Positions 46,490 to 60,169 of a stretch of 64,000 bases of DNA are shown here, piece by piece. Numbering within the stretch: the stretch's first letter is position 1; the number at the start of each line of letters is the position of its first letter. The translations under genes and the position numbers were made by a program. Below the pieces are notes generated by a model, which did not search any database, had not been told where the DNA came from, and saw nothing but the letters and a program-made list of their open reading frames with translations. This DNA is from Pyronema omphalodes (lineage: Eukaryota > Ascomycota > Pezizomycetes > Pezizales > Pyronemataceae): NCBI GenBank assembly GCA_024516155.1, contig JAJJXM010000037.1, positions 248,001 through 312,000 of the forward strand, read 5' to 3'.

Positions 46490-48457
46490 TTGGAGGTCTG
46501 ACAGTACACTTCTAAGTTCCAACGCTCATTCTAGCTTCATAGACGCAAATTCAATTTACAGGAATGGTGAGAATATTCACAAGATGGGGTTATATATCGG
46601 AAAACTGAAACATTTAGGCATGTGTGTTCATTTCGTTCTTGCAGCTGGTTTAGCGAGAGGGGAATTTGATATCTTTTTGTCTGCATATGTATATAATGAG
46701 GCTTGTTCTAAACAGAACAAAACAAAGAGGAATGAACCATGAGTCAAGACACCAATGAACCTAACCCACCATGTATGGGAGTTTAAACAATGATACAGTA
46801 AGCCGCTAATTTCAACAATGGAGAGGAGGTATCACATTATCCATTATTCCAGCGGCCTATAAGTGTATCATGAAAGCCTTCATGGAATCATACGAATGTT
46901 TTCACAGTTCTAGATTGTCTATATACACAGATATCAGATAAGATGAAAGAAAAGGTTTTCTAAGTCATAAAAATAGCTTGATGTGCTGTTCCAACTCAGA
47001 AAAATGTTAGTGTATAATTGCAAGAAAAAAAGTTTTATTTATTTGACGGAGACGCGATGTTACTTTTAATGAGTCTTGAAGGAGTATAGTGATGCGCCCT
47101 GGTCTGATTCCTTCGTTCTATTTTTGAGGGTCCAAGTAACTGCTCACATATACATGTCTCCTCAAGGATAACATGAGATAGTATTATGATATCTAACAAT
47201 AAATTTCTTTTGATAAAATATTTCAGTGTGGCAGGATCACAATTAATGGTTTGACATACTGGAATGGTGGGATTTATGAGTTATGAGTCACAAGTTGTGA
47301 GTCACGATTATGCACTTGACAATCAGGTACGATACTTTGAGTTTTTGTTTTCACATGCCGTTTTTTGCTATTATTTTTTGGATTGAATAGTAAAAACATT
47401 ACTTTACTTAATGCATCTTAAATTTCCTGGTGAATTCAGTGATTAGCTTCTGGGGTGATTATGATGAAGGCATGATTCTAGAACTCAAGACTTCCAAAAA
47501 AAAGTGGTCAATGGTAAAGACATTAATTGCAAGAAGAACTTGACCTAATGTAAATTCAGTCAAATTGACGATACCTCAGACAAATTGAATAACCCATCCT
47601 AGCAAGAAGCCGACGGGAAGCCATCCGCGCCTTGTTGTATTCTTTTAGCAATGCTGAAGGACTTCCCATAATGCTAACGATCGGAATAGACAATCTCACG
47701 CCGTTTTGGTAGGATTATCCATGACCGCTGTTAGATGGGGGGAGGGGGTAGGGTCCGCACCTCCTTATCCCACGAGCGGTTGAAAGCGTGATACAAGCGC
47801 GATAGCAGCACTGATTGTATTCTTACGGGAAGCAACCCCTGCCACTGCTCATTTATCCCGAAATTCCCTGCTTTCTATCCGGCCCGATAGAACGATGGGA
47901 AGTCCTCCACTGACTAGTTGTTTAGCAATGATTTTCAAGTAACTGTGCAGTGGTGTCGACCAACGCCATGTCAACGTTTTTTGTACATCGGGGGTTAAAT
48001 CTCTTTTGCACATAGACTTCTCTGTCAAACAGTGATTCAAGCTTCAAATTCTTGAGCATAAATTCAGGCAGGCATATGCGAGTGATATCATATGAATACA
48101 TAACCAAACTTCATACTGAGAACCAGCAATAACTCCTATTCCACCCAGAGCTCCACTTACAGTGTTATCACAGATTTCAAAACGGTTATGAATATTAAAA
48201 GCAGCATTAAAGCAAGATGCAGGTTGTTCTGGCATATAAAATGAAGACTGTCCCCATTCCGCAAATCCATAGCAGCAAAACCACCTAGGGGCCCCCATGA
48301 CAGACCTCAACATTCACGCACTGGAAAATCCAAGAAGCTTTATCACCGTCAGAAAAAAACATACATAGAGCTCGAGGGAGGAAAATTTAACGGGGGAAAA
48401 CATTTCTGCAGACAAGGGTATTGGGATTGACAATCTTGGCACTTCAGATTACATGAT
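46490..48457. other. Intergenic, no gene seen
   Basis: AT-rich, short ORFs only. The end is the 3' flank of the second NACHT gene. Confidence 0.5.
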
Positions 48458-51400
48458 TTATGCTCCTCTTTCCTTCAAGATGCGTGCGACAGCGTGTTGT
48501 CTATACCTGATGGCCAGTGAAAGTGGTGTTCTCCCATTTCGATTCTTCAAGTCAACCTGCGCCCCCTTCTCAAGCAACAAACGGACAATATTTTCATGCC
48601 CCCCTCTAGCTGCCAAAAACAGCGGCGTCTGCCCATCCCCATCTTTCAAGTCAACATGCGCCCCCTTCTCTATCAACAAACGGACGACACTTTCATGCCC
48701 ATTTTCCGCTGCCCCAAACAGTGGTGTTACCCCATAATCATCCTTCGAGTCAATCTGCGCTCCTTCCTCTATCAACGAACTGACAACATTTTCACGCCAT
48801 TTTTTGACTGCCCCAAACAGCGGCGTCTGCCCATCCCGAACTCTCAAGTCCACCTGTGCCCCCTTCTCTATCAACAAACGGACAACATTTTCATTCCCCC
48901 TTCTGGCTGCCAAAAACAACGGTGTCTGCCCCTTTCCATCCTTCAAGTCAACCTGCGCCCCCTTCTCTATCAACAAACGGACAACATTTTCATCCCCCCC
49001 TTGAGCTGCCAATAACAGCGGTGTTTGCCCAAGCTCATTCTGCAAGTCCACCTGCGCCCCATTCTCTATCAACAAACGGACAACATTTTCATGCCCATAT
49101 ATAACTGCCAAAGACAGCGGTGTCTGCCCCTCCCCATTCTGCAAGTCCACCTGCGCCCCCTTCTCTGTCAACAAACGGACAACATTTCCATGCCCATTTT
49201 TGGCTGCATAACACAGCGGTTTTGCCCCATACCGATCCTGCAAGTCCACCTGCGCGCCGTCTTCTATCAACAGACGAACAACCGAACAATGTCCATTCTG
49301 AGAGGCTAGTCCAAGGGCCGTTTTCCCCAAAATCCGGTGATTTACATCAAAATGGTGTAGTTTCTCAACAAGAGCTCCATATATCTCGTGAAGCCCGAAG
49401 GACGCGATGATATGTACTCCGCCAAATCCAGTCAAACGTTCAAAAAGCAATCGGAGTCCGTGAGGGAAATCCATGGATTTCGAATAGTGCAATGCCGTCG
49501 AGCCTAAGTTTCGTGAAATTCGAGGTGATCGTGCTTGATTTAGTAGAAAATCAACAGCTAGATGTTCGATCTCGTGGTCGATATTGCCTTTGGCGTGATA
49601 CCCCCAAAAATGTACAGCATATGCCAGGAGTGGGAAGCGGTTAATGTGTGCAGATGGCGTTTTCCTGAAGTCAGCAGCCCAGGATGGCTGGTAGTTTGGG
49701 CCGAGGCCGATCATTTTTCTGATTGCAAAAACGTCGCGTTCAGGAGTACTAGATGCATTTCCATCGCTGAAGCACATATATTTCAAGCAAGTGAATGCAA
49801 TGTCTCGATCACCGGCGGTGAATAATTTGGACGCTTCGTACTGGTCCTGTAGAAAGTCTTGCAGGGACTTGTGGACGAGTCGAAGCGTGGATGTCTCGTT
49901 GTCTATCACCACAAGGCCATGACAACACTCGGTCAACGACTTTTCGAACGGCAAATCGTCGAGGTCGAGACATTCGGTGCCGGGGGCAGCTTCAACTGTG
50001 GCAAGTGCGTGGCGCATCTCCATAACTGAGAGTGGTCGCTTTGCGAGATACGTCCATTTCAAGACCTCCATCCCCTGACTGGCCTTTCCTGGGGCTTGCG
50101 TCTTGATGCGATTAATAGTGACCTGGAAGGCATCTTCGAGCTTTTTTGGCATCGACTCGAGTGCTTTACGTCTTTTGGAAATGCTGGTTTGCTCTAGCAC
50201 TGTTTCGATCTGAAGTGCAGGCAGCAGAAACCTGGGAAACCAGCGCATTAGCTGATGATACCGGGATTCAGGTACATTTTGGAAGCACTCACATTCCGTT
50301 GGCAGTCGCAACGATCTTGGTCATTATTTGTTTCTTCAGCATCTGCGAACTCTCGTCATCCGTAAAGTGGTCGTCCTTGTTCAGTTTCGACTCGATGTAT
50401 TGCCTGATATCATCCTCATTTGCCTCCAGTGTGAACTCGCATGGAGCGACAGTGAAAGGCTTTTCAACGGATGCCTTTATTTGAGGCCTTGCGGTGGTAA
50501 ATATGCGAGCGGCAACATTCCCGAATTTTTGCAAAAGGCGTGCAATCAGGTGTAGAAAATCCTTGCGGTGTTCATCGAGGCACTCGTCAAGAGCGTCGAC
50601 ACATATGTAAAACTTCCTGAAACACTGCAATGCAGACTCCAACAGTTGATAAGATTCCTCCAGATTTGGTCTGCCTTTGGATCTCTGTTCCTTGAGGGAG
50701 TCGATAACGTGTGCTGGGAGGTGGTGAGAATGAGCATTGACGACTTGCTGCAGAAGCGCGGTGACCATATTCACAGCTGTTTGTGTGTCCTTGTCGCTGT
50801 AGTCGCAGTAAATATACGCCACAGCAATGTCATTTTCGTCGCGTGAAGAAATCACATAGAGGGTATCAATCACAAGCGTGCTGTCCGAGGTGTGTTAGAG
50901 AATCCGCGTTTCCATGCACGTGACAGAGGAACGCCTCTTACCTCATAACAGACTTCCCGACACCAGGGTCTCCATAACACGCTAAAACCGGGTTGAACCC
51001 TTCATCCGAAGCGGCGCCACAGCACCACGTCACAAATGGGGGAGATTTCAAGAACCACGCTCCGGTGCCCTCGAATCTCTTCAACTTCAAATCTTCATGT
51101 CGCTTGAGGGGATCCAGAGGGGAGATCCACTGTAAGATCTCCTTTAGTTTTTCATCTATGACTGCTTAGCTCATTGATCATACCAACCAATTGCAACAGG
51201 GACTCACCCTTCTTCTGAGCACACAACTCTGCCACTCCGTCGGATGTTTTCTTGATCAGAGCGCTATCACGAGATATGTCGGAGATCAGGCTCATCACGG
51301 TTGTAATGCGGGCCTCGATTTGGGCCATGGCTTCCGGTACAGGAATAAAATTTTCCCTCATCATATCTATCGAATCCGTTGTCTTCTTGTGCTGCTGCTG

Positions 51401-51922
51401 GAGCGTTTCCAAGACCACGTCGAATCCTTGTGACATCAAGGCACTGGAGCATATCAGCACTTTCATTCTGTACGACGGCAGCGATGGTAGGGCTGGTTAC
51501 CGGTTGGAAACAACGAGAAGATGCTCAAGCGTCTGTGTGTATCGGTGTAGCGTCTCAATGCTGCGCAAACATTCTTCCTTCTGAAATGGCCACGACACTC
51601 GTCCCATGAATGCCTTAACTTTGCTGGTATCACGAGGCTTCGCGATATTCTTGTACACAAACTTCACATGATGTTCGCAAGAGCTGACAACAGAGGACAT
51701 GAACGAATGTTCGTCAATAGTGGCGGCTTGCATGTCATCACTTTGGAGGGTGTCAACCAGCTTTCGCAACACATGGCTTAAGACGGTGACTTTGGTGTTG
51801 AGCTCGGAGGCTTCCTGGGGTGCATCCTCGACATCGCGTACGTAGTCGTTGATGATCTTAGTGACTTCAATAGCTAGGCCCAAGAACCCTGCGACGCTTG
51901 CGGATACGCTCAACGGATCCAT
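48458..51922 (-). CDS. NACHT-ankyrin STAND (NLR-like) protein, copy 2
   Basis: complement(join(48458..50231,50293..50880,50942..51155,51208..51443,51501..51922)), 1077 aa. Exons 1-4 have exactly the same lengths as in copy 1 (422, 236, 214, 588 nt). N-terminal STAND domain MDPLSVSASVAGFLGLAIEV, Walker A GDPGVGKS, Walker B FYICVDALDEC, RIFTTARP, then nine 33-aa ankyrin repeats (about 790-1077), one fewer than copy 1. The NACHT exon is almost identical to copy 1, while the ankyrin repeats differ in order and in hairpin residues (LQDRYG, LQNGEG, LKDGKG, LRVRDG). Intact, with no stop or frameshift. A homologous companion block lies upstream in divergent orientation. Confidence 0.9.
48461..49325 (-). 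repeat. Ankyrin repeat array of NACHT copy 2 (99-bp units)
   Basis: Nine 99-bp units, nearly identical cores (complement of CTCTATCAACAAACGGACAA), variable consensus positions. One unit (KKWRENVVSSLIEEGA) is more diverged than the others. Confidence 0.88.
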
Positions 51923-52062
51923 CACAAAGAATAGGTTGAATCGATCGTGATATGATGCCTCAAAATAAAGTCAGCCGGCAGCAACGAAAGGGAGAGATAA
52001 GGAAAGAGAGTACTTTGTGCTACAGAGAAATCGTCGTCAAGGATGCTGTCAGGGCTTCAACG

Positions 52063-52080
52063 TGCGGGGAAATAAGCGCC
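52063..52080 (-). promoter_or_regulatory. Shared upstream box of the NACHT-ankyrin genes (copy 2)
   Basis: GGCGCTTATTTCCCCGCA on the minus strand, 141 bp before the ATG at 51922. Flanking sequence is less conserved than between copies 1 and 3, so the box itself stands out. Confidence 0.5.
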
Positions 52081-52904
52081 GGTCGACATTCTACGTGGCA
52101 GAGCCGCATCTATGCATATATCTCTTATGTACTGCAAATGCAGAGTGATCAACTCTAATATCGTGCTTTCCTCCCTCTGGTATCATCGCCCAATTAGTGA
52201 CGCTAATGCCGATATGGTTGCTAAAACGGACAGAGAGTCGTTACATATCCAGAATCACAATAATTTCGACGCATTCATTTGGCGTGGACGTCATCTCGCA
52301 GTCTATCTCCTGATATCATAAGTGAACCTTCATTTGGTATTTTGATGCATCGACAAGGTCTTGAAGAGCGCCGAAACTTGCCATTGGTTACCAAGCATAC
52401 CTGAATATCTGTTTTCTCGAGTGATGCCTCATGAGTGCGTATCGCATGGACATCAGAGCTCGGCTGGCCACCTGTTGTGCCGAGCTTATCGTATATCAAA
52501 GCAGGATATCTTGGATGCTCATGAATGCTTACAATATATCTGTGCTCTCCTTGATACAGAATGGTTATCGGTGTACTGAAGCACCCAATCTTTGGCACCC
52601 TTTTCTTCCAGTACAGCTACTTTTCAAACGTGATTCAGCCTTGTACATCTCCTAGTGAATGAGGATGAGTTACCAAAGAAAGTTAAACGTCTTGATGTGG
52701 TAATCTTCGTTGCTTATTAGTTAATCAATCCATGTATTTCGTTATTTTTGATTTGATTTAATTTGAATGTCTTGACGTAAGTGTGATTGGTGATACGCTG
52801 AGCTAGTCGCCGTTGCGGGGCGTTAGAAAATCACATTATTCCGGTAATATATGACGTATGCAGAGTCCAACCGATGTCTATGAGAAAGGCATCTTCTTAT
52901 CTTT
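52081..52904. other. Intergenic between NACHT copy 2 and its companion block
   Basis: No gene seen; short ORFs only. Confidence 0.4.
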
Positions 52905-53882
52905 ACGTAAGTGCAGCAGAGGGTTATTGAATAGATTAGCCCCTGGATTCTGCGATCTGGGAGCATTCCCGCGAGCCAAGTCTTGCTTCGCTTAAGTATA
53001 GCCAAGGTACTAAGGTGAAGCGAAGTGGAGCGAGGCAACCTTCAATCTACCTTTCGTTTTCTATACTCATTTTCATCCACGCGACTTCCACTTCACGTTA
53101 TTTGACAACTTCCCAGGAAAATTTATTAGACAACCACATCTTCTCGCCATCCTCAAATCTTGTTCGTGATGGAGGCCTAGTATATTCAAAATCAACAGGA
53201 TCTTGCTCTCTCTTCGCCCTCTGCATTCTCGTCAACATAGACTGGACACCACTACGCAAAAACCTCGTCGGAGTAAAAGGCCACTTGGCTCACGCAGTAG
53301 TCCATTAGCGCTGCCTCCAGATTCATCAGATTCTTCCCTTCTATTCAGTGTCTTCAAAGAAAAAAGCATTCGACTTCGAATTTCGGAAACGACTCACGTT
53401 CTAGAACTTTACCAACAATTCCTAGTGAGTTTCTATGTGATCGGAGATGATGATAAATCACACTGATGGTAATTTTTCTCAGAACGACCGACGTTCATTC
53501 CACTGAGACTGCCTCCGGCATCGATCTACCCGAATGCCAGCCGGAAAGATTTCATAACCCCCTCTCAAGACACTATATACAACGAAACCCAAACTACTAG
53601 TCTACATCACTTACGAAGCTTCTGTTATACGTCCTATAGCCTAGAGGAGGATCCCCAAAGAACCAATTGGGCTCAAGAAAAACCTCGGACCACGCTCCAA
53701 GCCTTGTATGACGCTCGGTTTAAGGTTACGTCCACAAGACGACCAAAATGTGAAGGATTTGACTTTTGGTCCTTCCGCAGGAATTATGAAGGCCACCAAA
53801 GACGATATGGAACGTCGGTTTTTCCATTGAAATCTCTAACCTGGAAAGACTTTGGAAGCGCGATGAGGTGATTTATGGTGAA
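52905..53882 (+). pseudogene. Companion block of NACHT copy 2, possible decayed or unrecognised gene
   Basis: About 1 kb homologous to the complement of 60170-61120. It begins with a GAAGCGAAG-rich segment and GGLVYSKSTG, continues through SSDSSLLFSVFKEKSIRLRI and, after a likely intron (GTGAGT at about 53414, TTCTCAG at about 53488), a long open stretch (PTFIPLRLPPASIYP .. GFDFWSFRRNYEG .. TSVFPLKSLTWKDFG) ending at about 53874. The frames of the two parts do not join cleanly, so it is either a gene with more introns or a pseudogene. No family recognised. Transcription would be divergent from the NACHT gene. Confidence 0.35.
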
Positions 53883-55901
53883 GATGGATATTGGTAGAAA
53901 AGCCGGTGAAGACTATCCGGTCACCCACAGCAATCCTGATGACGGAAGATGATGTGATGTATGAATGGCTGGCATTATTTTTTTGTAAGTTTAGATAATC
54001 CAACTTGGATACTTCACAAAGCCTCTGATGATCAAACGGAAGGAGAAAATAAAAAAGGATCCTGGGATAAGTGAACGTGTCAGCGGGATCAATAATTATA
54101 ACTATAGCAGTTCTGGATAGAGCTTAATCTAGCGTAATGTATGTTTTTTTTTTATCTTTTGTACGTGTTTGGATTCTGGCTTTTGCGATATAGAAATGTT
54201 GATGATAGCAATATCTCTGGTTTCAGTACTTGTTTTATATCTTACTTTCTTCCCCGTCTGTGCTTCACCGTGATTCACCATGATTCACCGTGCTTCGTCT
54301 TCAGAGCTTGGTAGATAGAGTGATATCATATAGCAATACTAGTTACTACTCGGTTGACGAGTGACGAGTCATGAGTTACGGTACATCTACCTTCGATACC
54401 GCGGCCCACAAATAAGGTCCTCGACAACGAAGGACAACAGAAAAAATTGCAACAAATAAATATTTACTAGGCTAAAGTCCCATCCCTTATACGGTGGAAA
54501 ATAGAGGTTCGTTATAAAGTTAATATGTTTTGTGTCGCATCTATTCTTCATGGCCAGAACCTATTTCATCTTTACTTTGCGCTGACCCCATCGATATCCC
54601 TTTTACCCTGCACACCCCACAGGAATTCAGGTTTGTTTTGAAAAGTGCCATTTGAGGCGAAAAGTTCCAGATTCCGGGTGGAGCAAGGTTTATTCCTTGG
54701 TATCCTGGAATTGGTGAGAATTGAGCTCATTGATTTAATTATGAATATCTTAACTATCCATCTGAGAGTGTGGTGGAATTGTCCAAATGTTATCTGTGGG
54801 ATGATGGTGAATGGGATTTGGTTTGTGATATGTGGTTATGTGTGGCTTGATAGGTAGATGAATAAGAAGATGGATAAATAGATGTCGTCTATATAAGCTT
54901 AGGTTCTGTAGTCTAGATTTTACCGCCGATTGAATTGCCCCAGCTTTCACTTGGCTGATCAAAGGTAATACACGGTTCATATGTGTTATGGGTTGTATCC
55001 TCCATACCTCAAACCCTGCAGCCGGTTTCAATGAATGCTTTATCCATGCCCATGGCTTTGGGGTAGCCAGTTACTTTGCTAAATGGAGTAATCAAAGTTA
55101 CTGGATTACTGAATTAGATGTGACCAGGACTGGGTAATTCATCTCGTAGGTATATTGATGGAAATGGTAAATTGCAGTATTCGACCGCACCCCCATAAGG
55201 CCAATCGTCTATATCAGACTATATGCAGTAAGAGTTCTCGAGTCACATCAGCTTTCATCAGCTATTCTCCGAGTCCGAAATTCTGCGCTCGAAGTGTATT
55301 TACAGTCAGTCAAGGCCAAACTCGTCCCACGTTTGTTCTTCATCACGTGAATGACTGAGATATTGATAATTTACCAGCGGAGTGGAATGTTGAAACACGC
55401 GAGCAGCCCTTGATCCTCATCGATGGCAGATTCCCTCTTGTATAGCTCGCATCGCAGTCACTTCTCCGCTAATCTGCAGAGAAAAAAAACATGTCGCCCA
55501 CGCCAACACCGAACCTGAAACAGCAGAAGATCGGCGATGGTTTTTAGGCTTTCGACAGCCTCGCCTGGTTCTGTTAATCCCTTTCTGTCGCGTTTTTATA
55601 TCCTCTTTCTCACTCCAGTTTAACCTGTAGCCAGGCTGTCCTTGCTGGCCGAGCCAATCATCACCGGTGCCTTGCTCATGCCCAGATGGGCGCGGGGCAT
55701 ACAAAGTCTTGGCGCACTATCGCAAGCTTCATTGCCAAATTTTTTGTTGCCCCGCCAAAAACTGTGGAGCGTTAAAATCTGCTGCTTCTGCCCATCTCCT
55801 GAGAAGAGCATCCCACCACACCGAAAACCCCACCAACACACGAAAGGCTTGAAGGCCGAAACGGTGCGGAGAACAACAAAATACACATATTGACTGACGA
55901 A
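53883..55901. other. Intergenic upstream of Kap123
   Basis: No gene seen. The last 150 bp are the leader and promoter of the importin gene. Confidence 0.5.
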
Positions 55902-58900
55902 ATGGATTACGACACTTTTGTGCGCACCCTGGAGGTGGCCTTGAGCCGTGAGTTTTTGATTCTCTTCTCTGCGGAATTGCTCGACACGACGAAAGCTGAC
56001 GGTAGATGAACAGCAAACACCAGCGACCTTGCCCGCGCGACCGAGGAGCTCCAGAACTACTACAAGAACCCCGAGTCCCTTGCTCTCCTCGTTCAGATCA
56101 TCTCTCGTAACCCCGACGAGCGTCTCCGTCAGCTCTCCGCTGTTCAGGCCCGTACCCTCGTCGCCAAGTTCTGGGGTGTCAAGAACAACGCCCCCTCCAA
56201 GATCCCCGACGATGTCAAGGCTCAGATCAAGGAGGCTCTCCTTGTCTCCGCTACCCAGGACACTGTCACTAACATCCGTCACTCCTCTGCCCGTGTCGTC
56301 TCCGCTATTGCAAAGATTGAGCTTCCCGCTGGTCTCTGGCAGGAGCTCCCCGCTACTCTTGCACAGGCTGCTACCTCCCAGAAGGTCGAGGACCGTGAGG
56401 TCTCTACTTACATCCTCTTCACTCTTTTGGAGACTCTTGAGGACGAGATTGCAAACAGATGGCAGGACTTCCTCTCTCTCTTCGCCCAGACTATCAACGA
56501 CCCCGAGTCCGTTCAGGTCCGCTTGAACACCCTTCTTGCGCTCGGAAAGCTCTCCGAGATTCTCAACTCCGATGAGCACCCCCAGGCTATTGACGGAATG
56601 AAGCAGCTCATTCCCTCTATGGTTGCTGTCCTCAAGCAGGTTGCTGAGGATGGAGACGAGGAGAAGTCCAACGCCGCTTTCGAGGTTTTCCAGATGCTCC
56701 TCATTGTCGACCCTGCCATCACATCTTCTCACTTCCGCGACTTGGTCCAGTTCTTCTCCGACCTCTCCGTCGACCCCTCCCCCAAGATTGACGATGACAC
56801 CCGTGTCAAGGCCCTTTCTTTCCTTCTCTCTTGCATGCGCTACAAGAAGATGAAGATTCAGGCCCTCCGTGTTGGTGAGAGCTTGACTCTCCGCGCTATG
56901 GAGATTGTCACCAGAATGGATGAAGTTGAGGACTCTGACGACATGACCCCTGGACGCACTGCTCTCCAGCTTCTTGACTTCATGGCCTCTGCCCTTCCTC
57001 CCTCCATGGTTGTTGTTCCCCTTCTCAACGCCCTCCCCAGCTACGTCCAGGACGCCGACCCCAAGCGCCGCAAGGCTGGTATCCTCTCTCTCGGACACTG
57101 CGTTGAGGGAGCTCCCGACTTTATTGTTACCCAGCTCCAGGTTGTTCTCCCTGTCGTTCTTCAGCTTTTGAACGACCAGGACTCTTCCGTTCGCAAGGCC
57201 GCCCTTGAGGCTTTGATGCAGCTCGCCGATGACCTCCACGAGGAGCTCGGAAAGGAGCACGGAACTCTTGTCCCCATCCTTATCAACATGCTCGACTCCA
57301 ACGATGGACCCGAGACCTGGCGCCGTGCTTGCAACGCCATCGACGCCCTTCTCGTTGGTGTTGAGGAGGAGGATGTTCAGGCTTACCTCCCCACTTTGAT
57401 CCCCAAGCTCCAGAACATGTTCATGCAGGAGGACTTCAAGCTTAAGTCTGCTGCTGTCGGAGGTATCGGATCCACTGCTCTTGCCGCCAAGGGATCTTTC
57501 ACCCCCTACTTCCAGGGAATGATGCAGGGACTTATCCCCTTCGTTGAGATGAAGCACTCTGAGGAGGAGCTCGACCTTCGTGGAATCGTCATTGACTGTA
57601 TGGGATCCATGGCTGAGGCCGTCGGTCTCCAGACCTTTGCTCCTTACGTCCAGCCTCTCATGCAGGCTGCTCAGGACTCTATCCACCTTGGACACCCCCG
57701 TATGAAGGAGACTGCTTTCATGTTCTTCGGTACCATTGCCAAGATCTACGGAGAGGAGTTCCAGCCTTTCCTTGGAGATGTCACCAAGGCTTTGTTCGAG
57801 TCTTTGAACCAGGCTGAGAACGATGACTTCGAGGAGGGTGAGATTGCTAAGATTATTTCCCTCGGAACTGGAGACAACAAGACTGAGATTTCCGGAGAGC
57901 TTGTCACCATGGAGGATGACGATGACGAGGATGATGAGGACAACTGGGATGAGTTGACCTCTGTTTCCGCTGTTGCCTTCGAGAAGGAGGTTGCTGCTGA
58001 GACTCTTGGAGAGATCCTTTCCAACTGCAAGCACGCCTACATTCCCTTCCTTAAGCAGACCGTTGAGATCCTCAAGGACAAGTCTACCCACGTCTACGAG
58101 GGTGTCCGCAAGGCTTCCGTCGGAACTCTTTGGCGCGCTTACGCCACTCTCTGGCAGGTTTGCGAGGAGAAGGGCACCATGCAGAAGTGGGCCAAGGGAC
58201 TTCCTCTTCAGGTTCCTGTTCCTGGAGACATTGAGCAGCTCGGAGCTGTCGTCACTGATGCTACCATTGAGGTTTTGAAGGTCGAGATGGACAGGTTTGT
58301 TTTCCCCACATTCGAGACATGAAACAAAGCGCTAACTGTAGGCAGATCCACCGTCTCTCACATCTTCCAGAACATCGCCGAGACCCTCAAGCTTTGCGGA
58401 CCCGCCATCCTCGCCGATGCCGACGGAAACACCATCCTCGAGCTCACCACTCAGATCGTTCTCGTCCTCACCAAGCAGCACCCTGCCCAGTTGGACGACG
58501 TTGACGACGAGGAGGTTCCCGACCTCCAGGAGAGCGCCGAGTACGACTGGCTCTTGATCGACAGCTCCATGGATGTTCTCCTCGGACTCGCTGTTGCTCT
58601 CGGACCCCAGTACGGTGATGTCTGGAAGATTGTCTCCCAGCACGTCATCAAATACGCCTCCTCCACCGACCCCCGCGAGCGTTCCACCGCCGTCGGTGTC
58701 ATCGCCGACTCCATCAAGTTCATGGAATCCGCCGTTACCCAGCACACCGAGAAGCTTCTTAAGCTCCTCGTTCACCGTTTGAACGACGAGGACCAGGACA
58801 CCAAGGCCAACGCTGCCTACGCCATCGGACTTCTCTGCTTGTACTCCGAGGACCGCAACACCGTTTTGGGACAGTACAACACCATCCTCCAGCAGCTTCA

Positions 58901-59285
58901 CCGCTTCCTTAACCGTTCCCCCGAGGACAACCCCCGTCTTTTGGACAACGCCGCCGGATGTCTTGCACGCATGATCATGGCCTCCCCCGAGGCTGTTCCC
59001 CTCGACTCCGTTCTCCCTGCATTGATGACTGTTCTTCCCCTCCAGGAGGACTACGAGGAGAACGAGCCCGTTTACAAGTCTCTTGTCAAGTTGTACCAGC
59101 TTGGTAACCAGACCGTGTTTGGATTGACCGGTCAGTTGGTTCCTGTTTTGGACAAGGTACTAAACGGAGATGAGGGACAGCTTGATGATGCTACTCGTGC
59201 TGAGGTTGTTGAGCTTTTGAGATTTATCGCTAGCAAGGATGCTAGTGTTATTCAAGCTTACCCTGGCCTTGTGGCTCGTTTGTAA
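55902..59285 (+). CDS. KAP123: Importin beta-4 (karyopherin Kap123)
   Basis: join(55902..55947,56014..58294,58346..59285), 1088 aa. Nuclear import receptor of the importin-beta family (ribosomal proteins, histones H3/H4 in yeast). It starts MDYDTFVRTLEVALS|PNTSDLARATEELQNYYKNPES, with HEAT repeats throughout (RQLSAVQARTLVAKFW, ALSFLLSCMRYKKMKIQA, VRKAALEALMQLADDLHEELG), the acidic loop MEDDDDEDDEDNWDEL in the expected place and a C-terminal LLRFIASKDASVIQAYPGL. Exon junctions are phase-consistent; the second rejoins EMDR|STVSHIF. Codon use is strongly biased to C-ending and GGA codons, unlike the NACHT genes, which suggests high expression. That bias also opens an 823-codon antisense ORF (55620-58091) which I do not accept as a gene. 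Confidence 0.93.
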
Positions 59286-60169
59286 GCTGCGTTGGTCTAA
59301 GCTTGGAAACGGATGCGTTATGGTAGTTGTTAGAAGATGATATTAATGATGGAGTTTTTTGGGAGTTCTTTTTTTTTTCCTCTTGCGAGTTTGTTTGTAT
59401 AGGTTTTTCTGTTAATAGGAAACGATTTTTTCTTAAGGGATCTAGAGGGGATATGATATGATATGATATGATATGATATGATATTTCTAGGGGAAATAGG
59501 AATGGGAATGGGAAAAAAGTTTGTTTTTTTTGTTTTGTTTTGGGGTTTTTTGTTTTGTAGACGAAGGAAATAAATTAGAATTGAATTAGAAGGAAATTCG
59601 AATTTTTATTTTATGCTTTGTTTTTGTTTTTATAGTTTTGTTTCGTTTCGGGGTTTGATTAGGCACCGTACTGTGCGAGTTCTGAAGGTGAAGCTCGCAC
59701 GGGGAAGAAAGGAAGATATAAATAATGTTATTAAACTCGTGATGTTTTTATTGTCTATATTCCTATACCCCAAAAGCCAGAATTCAATTACGAAAAAAAA
59801 AAGACTTGGCAGAAGATATATATACTTCGCTGCACTAAGCTCTATCCAAGTACGGTATGCTATTGTTATGATTATGATTATGATTAGTGACACCGCTGAT
59901 ATCTACATCTACATCTACACCTACACTTATCTCAAGGCTTTTATTTTTTTTTTTGTATTTTTTTTTTCTCATTTCGTCTATTTAGTCTAATCACAGGAGA
60001 TTAATTAAATCATCCAACTACATACTTGGATTATCTGGAACTTGTAAATAAACAATTCGGGTTATTCACCTACCATATCATCTGCTATTAAGCGCATGGC
60101 TGTGAGTAACTGGATTTCCGCCGACGTCTTTTGCATCCACGGAAAAATTCGGCTGTGCTGTATACACCT
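59286..60169. other. 3' flank of Kap123, T-rich, no gene seen
   Basis: T-runs as in the Not4 3' flank, then AT-rich sequence. Contains the GATAT microsatellite at 59450-59484. Confidence 0.5.
59450..59484. repeat. GATAT microsatellite (7 units)
   Basis: Perfect pentanucleotide tandem in the 3' flank of Kap123. Confidence 0.9.

Noticed and set aside
55620..58091. 823-codon ORF on the minus strand
   Set aside because: It is antisense to Kap123 exon 2 and arises from the strong codon bias of that gene (Leu/Ser/Glu-rich, no family, no introns needed).
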